A stretch of 64,000 bases of DNA from Pseudoclavibacter sp. AY1H1. GTDB taxonomy: Bacteria > Actinomycetota > Actinomycetes > Actinomycetales > Microbacteriaceae. Positions 1-8,733 of this stretch are shown in pieces. The position numbers and the translations under genes are program-made. Every line of letters begins with the position of its first letter. Within the stretch, counting starts at the first letter, position 1. The notes below the pieces were generated by a model. It did not search any database, was not told where the DNA came from, and was given only the letters and a program-made list of their open reading frames with translations. The stretch lies in NCBI RefSeq assembly GCF_002931055.1, contig NZ_PSXX01000007.1:62001-126000 (forward strand), written 5' to 3'.

Positions 1-884
1 TGGCGGGCCTTCGATCGGTTCGGCTCTTCGAGGTCGACGAGCAGCGCCTCCGATTCGCGGACGATCTGGGCGAACGCCGCCGGAGTGAGCCACTCGGGGC
101 GCATCGCGAAGAGCAGGTCCTCCGTGGCCGTGTTGCCGCTGGCCCCCGGAGCGAACGGGCATCCGCCGAGCCCTCCGAGCGCGCCGTCGACGACGCTCGC
201 ACCCGCGAGGACCGCCGCGATCGAGTTCGTGACGCCCGCACCCCAGGTGTCGTGGCCGTGGAACACGATCTCCCGCTTCGGCGACTCGGCGACGACCCTG
301 GAGATGAGCGAGGACACCTGTCCGGGGTGCGCCTGGCCCAGGGTGTCGCAGATGACGATGTCCTCAGCGCCCTCGGCCCTGGGGTCGTTGGCGATCCGGA
401 TGACCCGGTCCGGGTCGACCTGCCCGTCGAAGGGGCACGTGAAGGAGGTCGCGAGGCACAGCTGGATGCGCCCGCCGGCCTGATGGGTCAGGGCGACGGC
501 GTCCGGCATGGCCGCGAGGCTCGTGTCGGTGGTCCGCCCGATGTTCGCCTGGTTGTGGGCGTCGGAGACCGAGAAGCAGTACTGGAAGTTCTTCGCCCCG
601 GCGGCCGCGGCCTTCTCGATGTGCCGCGGGGTCGCGACCCACACCCAGCTGTGCTCGAGCTCCTCCGGGGTGAGCGCCTCGATGACCTCGAGCGTGTTGG
701 CCATGGGCGGGACGAGGTCGCCGCGCGCCATCGAGCCGATCTCGAGCTCTGGCACCCCGGCCGAGAAGAGCTCGCGCGCGAGCTCGACCTTGCGCTGGGT
801 CGACAGCAGCTTGCCGGTGAGCTGCAGGCCGTCGCGCAGGGTGACGTCGCGCAGACGCGCGGAGGTGATCGGGTTCTGGCTCAT
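1..884 (-). CDS. Hydroxymethylglutaryl-CoA lyase (partial, 3' end off window)
   Basis: Expected reaction: cleavage of HMG-CoA to acetoacetate and acetyl-CoA in the cytoplasm. From ATG at 884 I can translate 294 residues before the window edge, close to the family's usual ~300, so only the tail is missing. Visible HMGL-type signatures are RDGLQ near residue 17, ATSFTCPFDG, the DTLGQAHP segment, HDTWG, and the Cys-loop GGLGGCPFAPG close to the C-terminus. The ATG overlaps the stop of the upstream CoA-transferase (ATGA at 881-884), so the two are translationally coupled. Related citramalyl-CoA-type or other HMGL-like lyases cannot be excluded; the substrate is inferred from family and neighbours. 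Confidence 0.9.
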   Translation of the reverse strand, partial: MSQNPITSARLRDVTLRDGLQLTGKLLSTQRKVELARELFSAGVPELEIGSMARGDLVPPMANTLEVIEALTPEELEHSWVWVATPRHIEKAAAAGAKNFQYCFSVSDAHNQANIGRTTDTSLAAMPDAVALTHQAGGRIQLCLATSFTCPFDGQVDPDRVIRIANDPRAEGAEDIVICDTLGQAHPGQVSSLISRVVAESPKREIVFHGHDTWGAGVTNSIAAVLAGASVVDGALGGLGGCPFAPGASGNTATEDLLFAMRPEWLTPAAFAQIVRESEALLVDLEEPNRSKAR

Positions 885-2131
885 CGTGCGTCCACCTTGC
901 TGTTGTCGTCGGTCTGAGTCTGCCCGCTGCGGCCCGCGTAGGCCGCGAGCACCGCCTCGGTGTCCTGGCCGAGCCCGGGGGCGAGCGTGCGAATCGGCAG
1001 GGAGGCGCCGCCGAGGACCGGGACGATGCCGGGGAAGCCGACACCCTCGACGGTGGTGTCTCCGTCGGTCACATCGAACTTCTGGATCATGTCGCGGGCC
1101 GCGTACTGCGGGCTCGCGCTGATGTCCTCGGCAGTGTAGATCGGGCCGGAGGGGACGCCGGCGTCGTCGAGGATGTCGAGCACCTCCTCGGCGGGGAGCG
1201 TCGCCGTCCACGCGCCGATCGCGGCGTCGAGCTCGTCGCGCCGGTCCCAGCGGAGATTGTTGGTCGCGAGGCCCGGGTCGCGGGCGAGGTCGTCTCTCCC
1301 GATGATGCCCATGAAGCGCACGAAGATCGCGTCGGCGTTGCCCGCGATCACGACGCTCTTCGCATCCCCGCACACGTACGCATTGGTGGGGGCGATGCCC
1401 TCCATCCGCCCGCCGACCCGCTCGCGCACCACCCCGTGCGCCTGGTAGTCGGGGATGAGCGACTCCATCATCGAGAACATGGCCTCGTTGAGGGCGACGT
1501 CGATGACCCGCTCCTCCAGTGGAGCCGGCTCGAGGCCGGCGCCGCGGCGCTGCTCACGCTGGAACATCGCCATCATCACGCCGTAGGCGGTGTACACGCC
1601 CGCGATGGAGTCGCCGATCGAGACGCCCACGCGGACCGGGGCGCGGTCGGGGTCGCCGACGAGGTTCCTGAACCCGCCCATGGCTTCCGCGACGGCGGCG
1701 AACCCCGGCCGGCTCGAGAGGGGCCCCGTCTGCCCGAAAGCGGAGATACGGCCGATGACGATTTCCGGGTTAATCTCGTTGAGCACGTCCGGCCCGATCC
1801 CCCACCGCTCGATGGTGCCCGGACGGAAGTTCTCGAGGACCACGTCGCAGTCGGCGGCAAGCGCGCGCACCGCATCCCGCCCCTCCTCGGTCCGGAGATC
1901 GAGGGTGATCGACTTCTTGTTGCGGTTGATGGTGTGGAACAGCATGGACGTCGTCGCACCGGGATGCAGGCGCCACGAGCGCAGCTCGTCTCCCGTTCCG
2001 GGCCGCTCGACCTTGATGACCTCGGCGCCGAAGTCGGCGAGCATCCGCCCTGCCGTCGGGGCTGCGATGAAGTTCCCGAGCTCGAGCACGCGGACTCCCG
2101 CGAGCGGGGCGATCTTGGCGTTGGTGTGCAT
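881..2131 (-). CDS. CaiB/BaiF family (class III) CoA-transferase
   Basis: 416 residues, full length for family III CoA-transferases, which move CoA from a donor such as succinyl-CoA to a carboxylic acid through an aspartyl intermediate. The N-terminal Rossmann part starts GVRVLELGNFIAAPTAGRML; the catalytic Asp is most likely D174 in SIGDSIAG. ATG at 2131 has AAAGGAC upstream. It sits 39 bp after the permease gene and overlaps the HMG-CoA lyase by four bases. In mammals a class III enzyme (SUGCT) activates glutarate and hydroxymethylglutarate with succinyl-CoA; by context this protein may make HMG-CoA or a related thioester for the lyase. The substrate is inference; the family call is firm. 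Confidence 0.93.
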   Translation of the reverse strand: MHTNAKIAPLAGVRVLELGNFIAAPTAGRMLADFGAEVIKVERPGTGDELRSWRLHPGATTSMLFHTINRNKKSITLDLRTEEGRDAVRALAADCDVVLENFRPGTIERWGIGPDVLNEINPEIVIGRISAFGQTGPLSSRPGFAAVAEAMGGFRNLVGDPDRAPVRVGVSIGDSIAGVYTAYGVMMAMFQREQRRGAGLEPAPLEERVIDVALNEAMFSMMESLIPDYQAHGVVRERVGGRMEGIAPTNAYVCGDAKSVVIAGNADAIFVRFMGIIGRDDLARDPGLATNNLRWDRRDELDAAIGAWTATLPAEEVLDILDDAGVPSGPIYTAEDISASPQYAARDMIQKFDVTDGDTTVEGVGFPGIVPVLGGASLPIRTLAPGLGQDTEAVLAAYAGRSGQTQTDDNSKVDAR

Positions 2132-2170
2132 GTCGGTCCTTTCCGGACGTGATCGGTCGGTGCGTGCGGG

Positions 2171-3619
2171 TCAGATGAAGATGCTGAGGACAAGGGTCAC
2201 GAGCAACGCGACCACCGAGGCGACGGACACACCGACGGTGCATGTCTTGAGCGTGCCCCGTGTCGTCTGTCCGAGCAACGACTGCAGGAGCCAGAACGTG
2301 TTGCTGGTGACGTGCACAGCGAAGAGCGAGCCGGCTCCCGCCGCGAGGGCGATGAGGATCGGGTCGAGGCCGATGACGGACGCGATGGGCGCGAGGATGC
2401 CTGCGGCGGTGATCGCCGAGATCGTCACCGAGCCGACGGCGATGTGCAGCACGGCCGCGATGGCCCAGACGATGAGGAGTGGCGCGAAGCTGTTGGCGCT
2501 GAACGCCTGCCCGAGGATGTCGCCGAGGCCGGTCGCCGCGACGGTCGCCGCGAGCGAACCGCCCACACCCGTGAGGATGAGGATCTGACCGCTTTCGCGG
2601 AAGCCCGCGACAACCGACTTCTCGACCGCCTTGCCGCCGACCGTGAGCCTGCCGATGATGCTCGTGCCGAGCACGGCGAGGAGCAGCGCGAAGACGGGGT
2701 CGGTCACGAGGACAAGCGCGTCGATCTCGACGCCGACGATCTGCAGGATCGCGCCCGTCGCGATGAGGCCCAGGCAGAGCAGGAGCGGCGCGAAGAGCAG
2801 GATGAGCTTCGGCTCGGAGGTCGTGGTGCGCTCGGCGACGGCGACGCCGCGGGGGACGCCGCCGACCTTGCTGAGTCGATCGTTGACTGGGATGCTCTCG
2901 GTCTTGAGGGGCTCGACGGGCTCTGGGGAGGCGTCGATGCTGTCGTCCGCTCCGTCCTCACCTTCGACGGGCTGCGTCTCGTCCAGCTTCTCCTTCCAGA
3001 AGCCGATGCGGAACAGCAGCGTCATGATGAAGATCGAGATGACGATGGTCGGCACGATCACGATGAGGCCGAAGAGCAGCATCTGTCCGAGGGGAACGCC
3101 GAGCACGCCCGCGAGCGCGAGGGCTGCGACGCCGGGCACCATGAAGACGATCCCGCATTCGAGGCCGATGGCGAGGGCCGTCGCGATGCGTGGCGTGCCG
3201 TGCTTGCCGATGAGCGGCGCCATCTTGCGAGCGAGCGGCGCGGAGATCACGAGGAGCACGTCGAGGAAGATCGACTGGAGCACGGTGCCGATCGTGAGCC
3301 CCATCGCATACGGCAGCCCCTTGGGGCCGAAGATGCGCAGCAGATGCGAGACGAGTCGCTGGATGGCGTTCATCTCGCTGAGCATCGAGCCGAGCAGCAC
3401 GCCGAAGGTGATGAGGAGGCCGACCTCGGCCATGATCTCCCCGAAGCCGCCGGTGATCGTGCCGATGGTCTCGGTCGGCGGATGCCCCGTGGCGAGTCCC
3501 AGGTAGAGGGAGCCGATCACGAGGGCGACGGCGGGGTTCAGCCGGAAGCGCGTGATGAGCACGACGACGCCGAGGATGGCGATCGCCGTGTGGATGATCG
3601 TGATGATCTCTGACGTCAT
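2171..3619 (-). CDS. GntP-type / ion-transporter superfamily permease
   Basis: 482-residue polytopic membrane protein with about 12 hydrophobic segments, a charged cytoplasmic loop near residues 210-255 (DETQPVEGEDGADD region) and motifs such as GGFGEIMAEVGLLITFGVLLGS typical of the GntP/citrate-proton symporter group that import organic and sugar acids. It is the first gene of the permease - CoA-transferase - lyase unit, which suggests that it brings in the acid the two enzymes process. ATG at 3619 has no strong Shine-Dalgarno sequence. Its promoter overlaps the operator shared with the divergent dehydrogenase. Gluconate import is unlikely because no gluconate kinase is nearby. Confidence 0.85.
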   Translation of the reverse strand: MTSEIITIIHTAIAILGVVVLITRFRLNPAVALVIGSLYLGLATGHPPTETIGTITGGFGEIMAEVGLLITFGVLLGSMLSEMNAIQRLVSHLLRIFGPKGLPYAMGLTIGTVLQSIFLDVLLVISAPLARKMAPLIGKHGTPRIATALAIGLECGIVFMVPGVAALALAGVLGVPLGQMLLFGLIVIVPTIVISIFIMTLLFRIGFWKEKLDETQPVEGEDGADDSIDASPEPVEPLKTESIPVNDRLSKVGGVPRGVAVAERTTTSEPKLILLFAPLLLCLGLIATGAILQIVGVEIDALVLVTDPVFALLLAVLGTSIIGRLTVGGKAVEKSVVAGFRESGQILILTGVGGSLAATVAATGLGDILGQAFSANSFAPLLIVWAIAAVLHIAVGSVTISAITAAGILAPIASVIGLDPILIALAAGAGSLFAVHVTSNTFWLLQSLLGQTTRGTLKTCTVGVSVASVVALLVTLVLSIFI

Positions 3620-3682
3620 TGTCGTCCAATCGAGGTGGGGTCTCGCGCGGTCTGGGCCTCACTGGTGGAGAACAGGAGTTGC

Positions 3683-3738
3683 TTGGCTTGAGACCGCGTC
3701 TGGCTTACATTATGTGCATGAACTCAGTATGTAAGCAA
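3683..3738. promoter_or_regulatory. Divergent promoters with shared 8-bp inverted-repeat operator
   Basis: GCTTACAT (3703-3710) and ATGTAAGC (3729-3736) form a perfect inverted repeat with an 18-nt spacer. For the rightward dehydrogenase, TTGGCT (3683-3688) and TACATT (3706-3711) are spaced by 17 nt. For the leftward permease operon, the reverse strand reads TTGCTT (3738-3733) N18 CATAAT (3714-3709). The operator therefore covers both -10 boxes, so one regulator could control both directions. No regulator gene is visible next to it in the window; it may lie left of position 1. Confidence 0.6.
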
Positions 3739-3749
3739 GAGCCCGTATC

Positions 3750-4691
3750 GTGACCCGCAGCGAACAGCTCCTCGTCTCGGTGCCGACCCCCGCCCTCGCG
3801 GCCTCGATCACGCAGCTCGAGATCGCCGCCAGCCTCGAGTGCATCACCTGGGATCTGACGACGCCGTCACCCGCCCCGCACATCGACCTCGTCGTGCTCC
3901 CCTATCAGCAGGACCCGAGCCTCACCGCGAGCCTCGGGCGCACGACGACGCGACTCGTCCAGGCCCAGACGATCGGGCACGAGGACGTGCTCGCCCACCT
4001 GCCCGCTGGTCACACGGTTGCCAACGCGCGCTCCGTGCACGAGGCCTCGACGGCCGAGCTCGCACTCGGGCTCACGCTCGCGTCGCTCCGCCGCATCCCC
4101 GAGTACACGACGGCGGGGCAGCGGCACGTGTGGCACCAGCAGCCCGGCCAGAGCCTCGCCGACCGCACGGTGGCCATCGTCGGATACGGCGGCGTCGGCA
4201 AGGCCATCGAGCATCGACTGAGCGGCTTCGAGGCGAACGTGCTCCGGTTCGCGCGCTCCGCCCGCGCAGCCGATGGCGGGCCCGACCGCGTGCATCCCAT
4301 CTCGAGCCTCGAGGCGCTGCTCCCCGGGATCGACGTGGTGATCCTCACGGTGCCGCTGACCGACGAGACCAGACACCTCGTCGATGCGAGCTTCCTCGCC
4401 GCGATGCGACAGGGGTCGCTCCTCGTGAACGTCGCGCGCGGACCAGTCATCGACACGGAGGCGCTCATCGCCGCGCTCGAGGCCGGCCGCATCCGGGCCG
4501 CCCTCGACGTCACCGACCCCGAGCCGCTGCCGCCGGGGCACCGGCTCTGGGATCTCGACGGCGCACTCATCACCCCGCACGTCGGGGGCGCTTCCTCGGC
4601 GATGCATCCGCGCATGGTCGCACTCATCGACCGCCAGCTGCGCGCGCTTCTGGCCGGCGAGGCGCCGGAGAACGTCGTGGCGCACCCATGA
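3750..4691 (+). CDS. D-isomer-specific 2-hydroxyacid dehydrogenase family protein
   Basis: 313 residues. The NAD-binding Rossmann motif GYGGVG is near residue 146 (VAIVGYGGVGKAI). The three family active-site positions are visible: Arg in NVARGPVID, Glu in TDPEPLPPG and His in ITPHVGGAS. These enzymes interconvert D-2-hydroxyacids and 2-oxoacids. GTG at 3750 lies about 32 nt after the predicted transcription start. The gene is divergent from the HMG-type operon and shares its operator, so it probably acts in the same pathway or on the same carbon source. The substrate is unknown. Confidence 0.88.
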   Translation: MTRSEQLLVSVPTPALAASITQLEIAASLECITWDLTTPSPAPHIDLVVLPYQQDPSLTASLGRTTTRLVQAQTIGHEDVLAHLPAGHTVANARSVHEASTAELALGLTLASLRRIPEYTTAGQRHVWHQQPGQSLADRTVAIVGYGGVGKAIEHRLSGFEANVLRFARSARAADGGPDRVHPISSLEALLPGIDVVILTVPLTDETRHLVDASFLAAMRQGSLLVNVARGPVIDTEALIAALEAGRIRAALDVTDPEPLPPGHRLWDLDGALITPHVGGASSAMHPRMVALIDRQLRALLAGEAPENVVAHP

Positions 4692-4736
4692 CGGCGGGAA
4701 GCGAGCACGCTCGGCGTCGCCGGCCCGGCTGACCTC

Positions 4737-6416
4737 CTATCGCCAGCGCGGCTCGAGGAAGCCGAGCGCCACGAGCTCGCGCACGTCGGGCACGAGGCTC
4801 GCGCGCAGGGCCTCTTCCTCGACGTCGACGAGCGATGCGATGGCGGTGACGATCTGCGACCCGACGAGCTCCCCGTCGCACACCGACACGAAGCCGGTGA
4901 GTTCCGTCGACATCGACATGGTGCGGCGGAACCCCGCGCCCTGGCGGAGCATGATGATGCTCGGGTCCTCGTCGCCTGGCCGCGAGTGGCGCTCCTCGGT
5001 CACGTCGGCGGCCACGACGAGCGGCTCGTCGAAGAGCTCGTCGTCGTCGACCCCGCGCAGCCAGGTGATGGCCTCGAAGCCGTCGCGGATGTGCGCGGCG
5101 AGCGGGTGGCCGAGCGCGTGCGTGAGGTGCTCGAAGCGGCGCAGCGGACCGCCGACGGCGCCCTCGTGGGTGCGGCGGAGGAAGAACATGCCCATGCCGA
5201 TGCGCTCGACATCGCGGCTCGCGAAGTCCTGCAGGTAGCGGCGGAATGCGTGCTGCCAGCTCGAGAGCTCGGCGTTCTCAGCCGCATCCTTCAACCACAT
5301 GTCGGCGTACTCCACCGGTGTCGCGTCCTCGCGCTGCACGACCCACAGGTCGACATCGTTCGCGGGCCACGTCTCGAGGCGCGAGTGCCAGTTGGCGTCG
5401 CCCTCCCGCACCTCCCAGTTGCCGAGCATGCAGGCGACGCCGCCCGGAGCGAGCACCGTGCCGAGGTCGCGCACGAGCCCCTCGACGATGCTGTCACCCG
5501 GCTTGCCACCGTCACGGTACGTGTACTGGTCGCTTCCGCCTTCGCCCTCGCGTCGGGGCGTGATGACAAACGGCGGATTCGACACGAACAGGTCGAAGTG
5601 CTCGCCGGCGACGGGCTCGAGCATGTTTCCGAGGCGCAGGCTCACGCGGTCCTCGAGGCCACCGGCGGCGATGCCGAGCGCCTCGGCGTTGAGCAGCAGG
5701 TTGAACTTCGCGAACGCGAGGGCGCGCTCCGAGATGTCGGTCGCGACGACGTGCCTGGTGTGGGCGAGCAGGTGCATGGTCTGCACGCCCATGCCGACCC
5801 CGAGGTCAAGCGCGCGGGCGACGGGTTCCCGCGGGGTGAGCTGGGCGAGCAGCGTCGTCGCCGGCCCGATGCCGACGACGTGGTCGCGGCGCAGCGGCTG
5901 GTCGCGGCCCAGCTGCACACCGCCGAGGTCGGAGGCGACCCACATCTCGACGCTGCCGTTGACGCCCTCGCTCGCGTACGGGCGCACGTCGACGAGTGCG
6001 ACCACGAGCTCGTCCACGAGCTCCTCGGCGCTGGCCTCCTGAGCCGATTCCGTGGGGCTCAGGCGCGGGACGCGAGCAACGAGGCGGGCCGCGAGCAACT
6101 CGTCGAGTGCCGGGACATCGCCCGCCTCGACGGTCTCCGCGAGCACGAACAGGCGGATGAGCGCGGAGAGCGCGTCGTCCGGCTCACGCGAGAGGGCGAA
6201 CGACGCGGGCTCGAGCAGGTCACGGTGCAGCGCATCCGCCGCTTCGGCCCCCAGACGCGACTCGACCCCGTCGACGGTGAAGCCAGCGCCGGCGAACGTC
6301 ACCGCGAGCGCGCGGAGCAGCGCCTCGTCGGTGCTGTCGGGGGCGTCGCTCGGGTCGTCGAACGTGAAGTCGTCAGGAGTGGAGGCGGAAGAGGCATGGC
6401 GCGCGTGGGAAGTCAC
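4737..6416 (-). CDS. Class I SAM-dependent methyltransferase, large actinobacterial form
   Basis: 559 residues, much longer than a lone methyltransferase domain. The central domain carries a variant SAM motif I (LDLGVGMGVQTMHLLA), the acidic TDISERAL strand and the SNPPF motif of N6-adenine / N5-glutamine methyltransferases. It is flanked by an N-terminal all-helical region of about 190 residues and a C-terminal winged-helix-like region of about 170. The (N/D)PP(Y/F) motif suggests methylation of an amide or exocyclic amine in protein, DNA or RNA; the target is unknown. GTG at 6416 comes three bases after the stop of the luciferase-like gene without a clear Shine-Dalgarno sequence, so translation is probably coupled. 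Confidence 0.85.
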   Translation of the reverse strand: MTSHARHASSASTPDDFTFDDPSDAPDSTDEALLRALAVTFAGAGFTVDGVESRLGAEAADALHRDLLEPASFALSREPDDALSALIRLFVLAETVEAGDVPALDELLAARLVARVPRLSPTESAQEASAEELVDELVVALVDVRPYASEGVNGSVEMWVASDLGGVQLGRDQPLRRDHVVGIGPATTLLAQLTPREPVARALDLGVGMGVQTMHLLAHTRHVVATDISERALAFAKFNLLLNAEALGIAAGGLEDRVSLRLGNMLEPVAGEHFDLFVSNPPFVITPRREGEGGSDQYTYRDGGKPGDSIVEGLVRDLGTVLAPGGVACMLGNWEVREGDANWHSRLETWPANDVDLWVVQREDATPVEYADMWLKDAAENAELSSWQHAFRRYLQDFASRDVERIGMGMFFLRRTHEGAVGGPLRRFEHLTHALGHPLAAHIRDGFEAITWLRGVDDDELFDEPLVVAADVTEERHSRPGDEDPSIIMLRQGAGFRRTMSMSTELTGFVSVCDGELVGSQIVTAIASLVDVEEEALRASLVPDVRELVALGFLEPRWR

Positions 6417-6419
6417 CCG

Positions 6420-7505
6420 TCAATTATGCGGATGTGCACCGACAGTCGCGCGCGGCTCCCAGGCTGCCGGGTCGCGCAGCTCCGCGAGCGCCTCGATCGT
6501 GCGGATGCGCACCTCCACGTCGTGCGTCGTGGCGGCGAGGATCACCTCGTCGGCCCCCGTGCGCTCGATGAGGCGGTCGATGCCGTCGGCGACCATCTCG
6601 GGGGTCCCGACGAGCTGCGTGCCGGTCGTCGCGTCGTAGAGGGAGCGGTCCTGCATCCGGTCCGCGTACGCGGCGGCGCCCTCTGGCGAGAGGACCCTCG
6701 TAGGGCGGCCGAACCGGATCTGGTGCATGGCCGCCCTGCTGGGGAGCGCGAGGCGGGTGGCCTCATCGACCGTCTCCGCGGCGATCGCAGAGACCGACAC
6801 CATGAAGTGCGGTTCGGCGAGCACGGGCGACGGCACGAAGTGGTCGCGGTAGTGGTCGGCGGCGGCTTTCGGGTCAGCGTGCATCGCGAAGTGGTGCGCG
6901 AAGGTGTACGGCAGGCCGAAGGCGGCGGCCAGCTCTGCCCCGTAGAGGCTCGAACCGAGGAGCCAGATCTGGGGATTCGTCTTCGCCCCCGGGCTGACTC
7001 GGAGGCGATTGAGCACCTCGCGGTCGTGCTCCGCCCTCACATCGCCCAGGTAGCCCATGAGCTCGAGCACGTCGTTGGGGAACTCGTCGACGCGATCACG
7101 GGAGAGATCGCGACGCATCGCGGCGGCGGTGAACGGGTCGGTGCCGGGCGCGCGGCCCAGTCCGAGGTCGATGCGCCCGGGGTAGAGCGACTCGAGGGTC
7201 GCGAACTGCTCGGCGATGACGAAGGGTGCGTGGTTCGGCAGCATGACGCCGCCCGAGCCGAGGCGGATACGCTGCGTTCCCGCGCCGAGAGCCGCGAGCA
7301 GCACGGGCGGTGTCGTCGAGGCGACGAGTTCGGTGTTGTGGTGCTCGGCGACCCAGTAGCGGTGGTACCCGAGCTCGTCGGCTCGCCGCACCAGGCGGGC
7401 GGATGCGGCCACGGCGTCGGCACTCGACTGCCCTTCGGCGACGGGGATGAGGTCGAGCACGGAGAGCGTGGGCGTTCCTGGCATGGTCGGGGCAACGCGC
7501 ACCAT
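6420..7505 (-). CDS. LLM-class (luciferase-like) flavin-dependent oxidoreductase
   Basis: About 361 residues from ATG at 7505 (AGGA 11 nt upstream); ATG at 7484 is an alternative only seven codons later. The frame stays open further upstream, but that would run into the promoter of the divergent protease gene. The protein shows the luciferase-like TIM-barrel pattern: LSVLDLIPVAEG at the start, YHRYWVAEHHN, GSGGVMLPNHAP and DLGLGRAPGTDP. Close relatives are FMN-dependent monooxygenases or reductases of unknown substrate (YhbW type). It is co-directional with, and three bases from, the methyltransferase gene. Confidence 0.87.
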   Translation of the reverse strand: MVRVAPTMPGTPTLSVLDLIPVAEGQSSADAVAASARLVRRADELGYHRYWVAEHHNTELVASTTPPVLLAALGAGTQRIRLGSGGVMLPNHAPFVIAEQFATLESLYPGRIDLGLGRAPGTDPFTAAAMRRDLSRDRVDEFPNDVLELMGYLGDVRAEHDREVLNRLRVSPGAKTNPQIWLLGSSLYGAELAAAFGLPYTFAHHFAMHADPKAAADHYRDHFVPSPVLAEPHFMVSVSAIAAETVDEATRLALPSRAAMHQIRFGRPTRVLSPEGAAAYADRMQDRSLYDATTGTQLVGTPEMVADGIDRLIERTGADEVILAATTHDVEVRIRTIEALAELRDPAAWEPRATVGAHPHN

Positions 7506-7650
7506 CCCGCCGCTATTCCTGGATGGCCTCGGCAGCCTCACGGGGAGAAGTCCCCACCACCGGGGTTTTCGGCAGGTTCGCGGCCTGAGTGTCGGTGGCT
7601 CTGCGTAGCATGACAACGAACGGCATACCCAGCGTGCCGAAGGAGACCCC

Positions 7651-8733
7651 ATGACCCGACACCGTCGCCGACCACGGGCTCTGCTCGCGAGCATCGGCGC
7701 GCTCGCTGCGGTCGCCTTGCTCGCGGGGTGCTCGGTGAGCGCGACGGCGACTCCCTCGGCAAATGGGTACGACGCCGTCGACGCGCCCATCGAGGGCGGC
7801 ACGGTCAGCCTGCGCGACTCGTTCGAGTCCTCGGCGCAGGAATCGCACGACTTCTGGTCAGACCCCGACATGTTCAAGAACGCCGAGGGCTTCGACTACA
7901 CGGCACCAGACAACGGCATCACGGTCGGCGTCGGCGACCCGGCGACCGGCGCGTTCGTCCCGCCGACCACCCCGGTGCCCGCTGCCGAGTCGGCGAACGG
8001 CTACGGAGATGTCTCGGAGGCGGTGCCCTACGACCGTGCCGGGCTCGGCGCATCCACCTTCGGTCGCCTGTACATGTCGTTCGCGAGCGGTCTCGCGGTG
8101 TGCTCGGCGACGGTCGTGAACTCCGGCGAGCGCAACATCGTCGTCACGGCGGCGCACTGCCTCGTCGACTTCGAGAGCAACAAGGCCATCGCGAGCAACG
8201 TCGTCTTCATCCCTGGCGACCGCGGCGACGGGGCCGAGCAGCCGTACGGTCGCTGGGCAGCCACCGACTACAGCATCCCGCAGCACTTCCTCGACAACGC
8301 CAACTACGGCGACCAGGGCGTGTACGGGGAGGGCTGGAACAACGACTTCGCGTTCCTCGTGATGGAGGAGAAAGACGGCAAGCGCATCCAGGACGTGACG
8401 GGCGGGCAGGGCATCGCCTTTGGGGTCCCGGCCAAGGCGATCACGCAGGTCGGCTATCCGAGTGCAAGCCCCTACGACGGCTCTGAGGAGTACATGTGCG
8501 CCTCCAGCCAGTGGCGGGAGGGCTCTGCAGGCGGATACACCCACATGTGCAGCATGACGCCCGGAGGCTCGGGTGGGGCCTGGCTCGTCTACTACGACAC
8601 GGCGATCGGGGCCGGCTACGTCGCCGCAACCTCGTCGACCGTCCTCTCGTCGGCGAACCCGCCGTTCCGGTGGGAGGGCTCGGTGCTCGGCCAGACCGCG
8701 CTGTCGCTGTACAACGAGCTCGGGGGGTCCTGA
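7651..8733 (+). CDS. Secreted trypsin-like serine protease, predicted lipoprotein
   Basis: 360 residues with an arginine-rich N-terminus, a hydrophobic core and a lipobox LLAGC with Cys27, so the mature protein should be lipid-anchored outside the membrane. The chymotrypsin-fold triad is readable: His169 in VVTAAHC, Asp232 in GWNNDFAFLV and Ser307 in TPGGSGGAW, as in glutamyl-endopeptidase-like S1 proteases. A linker of about 95 residues separates the lipobox from the protease domain. AAGGAG lies just before the ATG. The stop overlaps the start of the next lipoprotein (TGATG), so the two envelope proteins are co-translated. Confidence 0.9.
   Translation: MTRHRRRPRALLASIGALAAVALLAGCSVSATATPSANGYDAVDAPIEGGTVSLRDSFESSAQESHDFWSDPDMFKNAEGFDYTAPDNGITVGVGDPATGAFVPPTTPVPAAESANGYGDVSEAVPYDRAGLGASTFGRLYMSFASGLAVCSATVVNSGERNIVVTAAHCLVDFESNKAIASNVVFIPGDRGDGAEQPYGRWAATDYSIPQHFLDNANYGDQGVYGEGWNNDFAFLVMEEKDGKRIQDVTGGQGIAFGVPAKAITQVGYPSASPYDGSEEYMCASSQWREGSAGGYTHMCSMTPGGSGGAWLVYYDTAIGAGYVAATSSTVLSSANPPFRWEGSVLGQTALSLYNELGGS

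Noticed and set aside
4986-7613. 875-residue rightward open frame
   Set aside because: It is antisense to the methyltransferase and luciferase-like genes, has Arg/Glu/Val-rich shadow composition and no domain.
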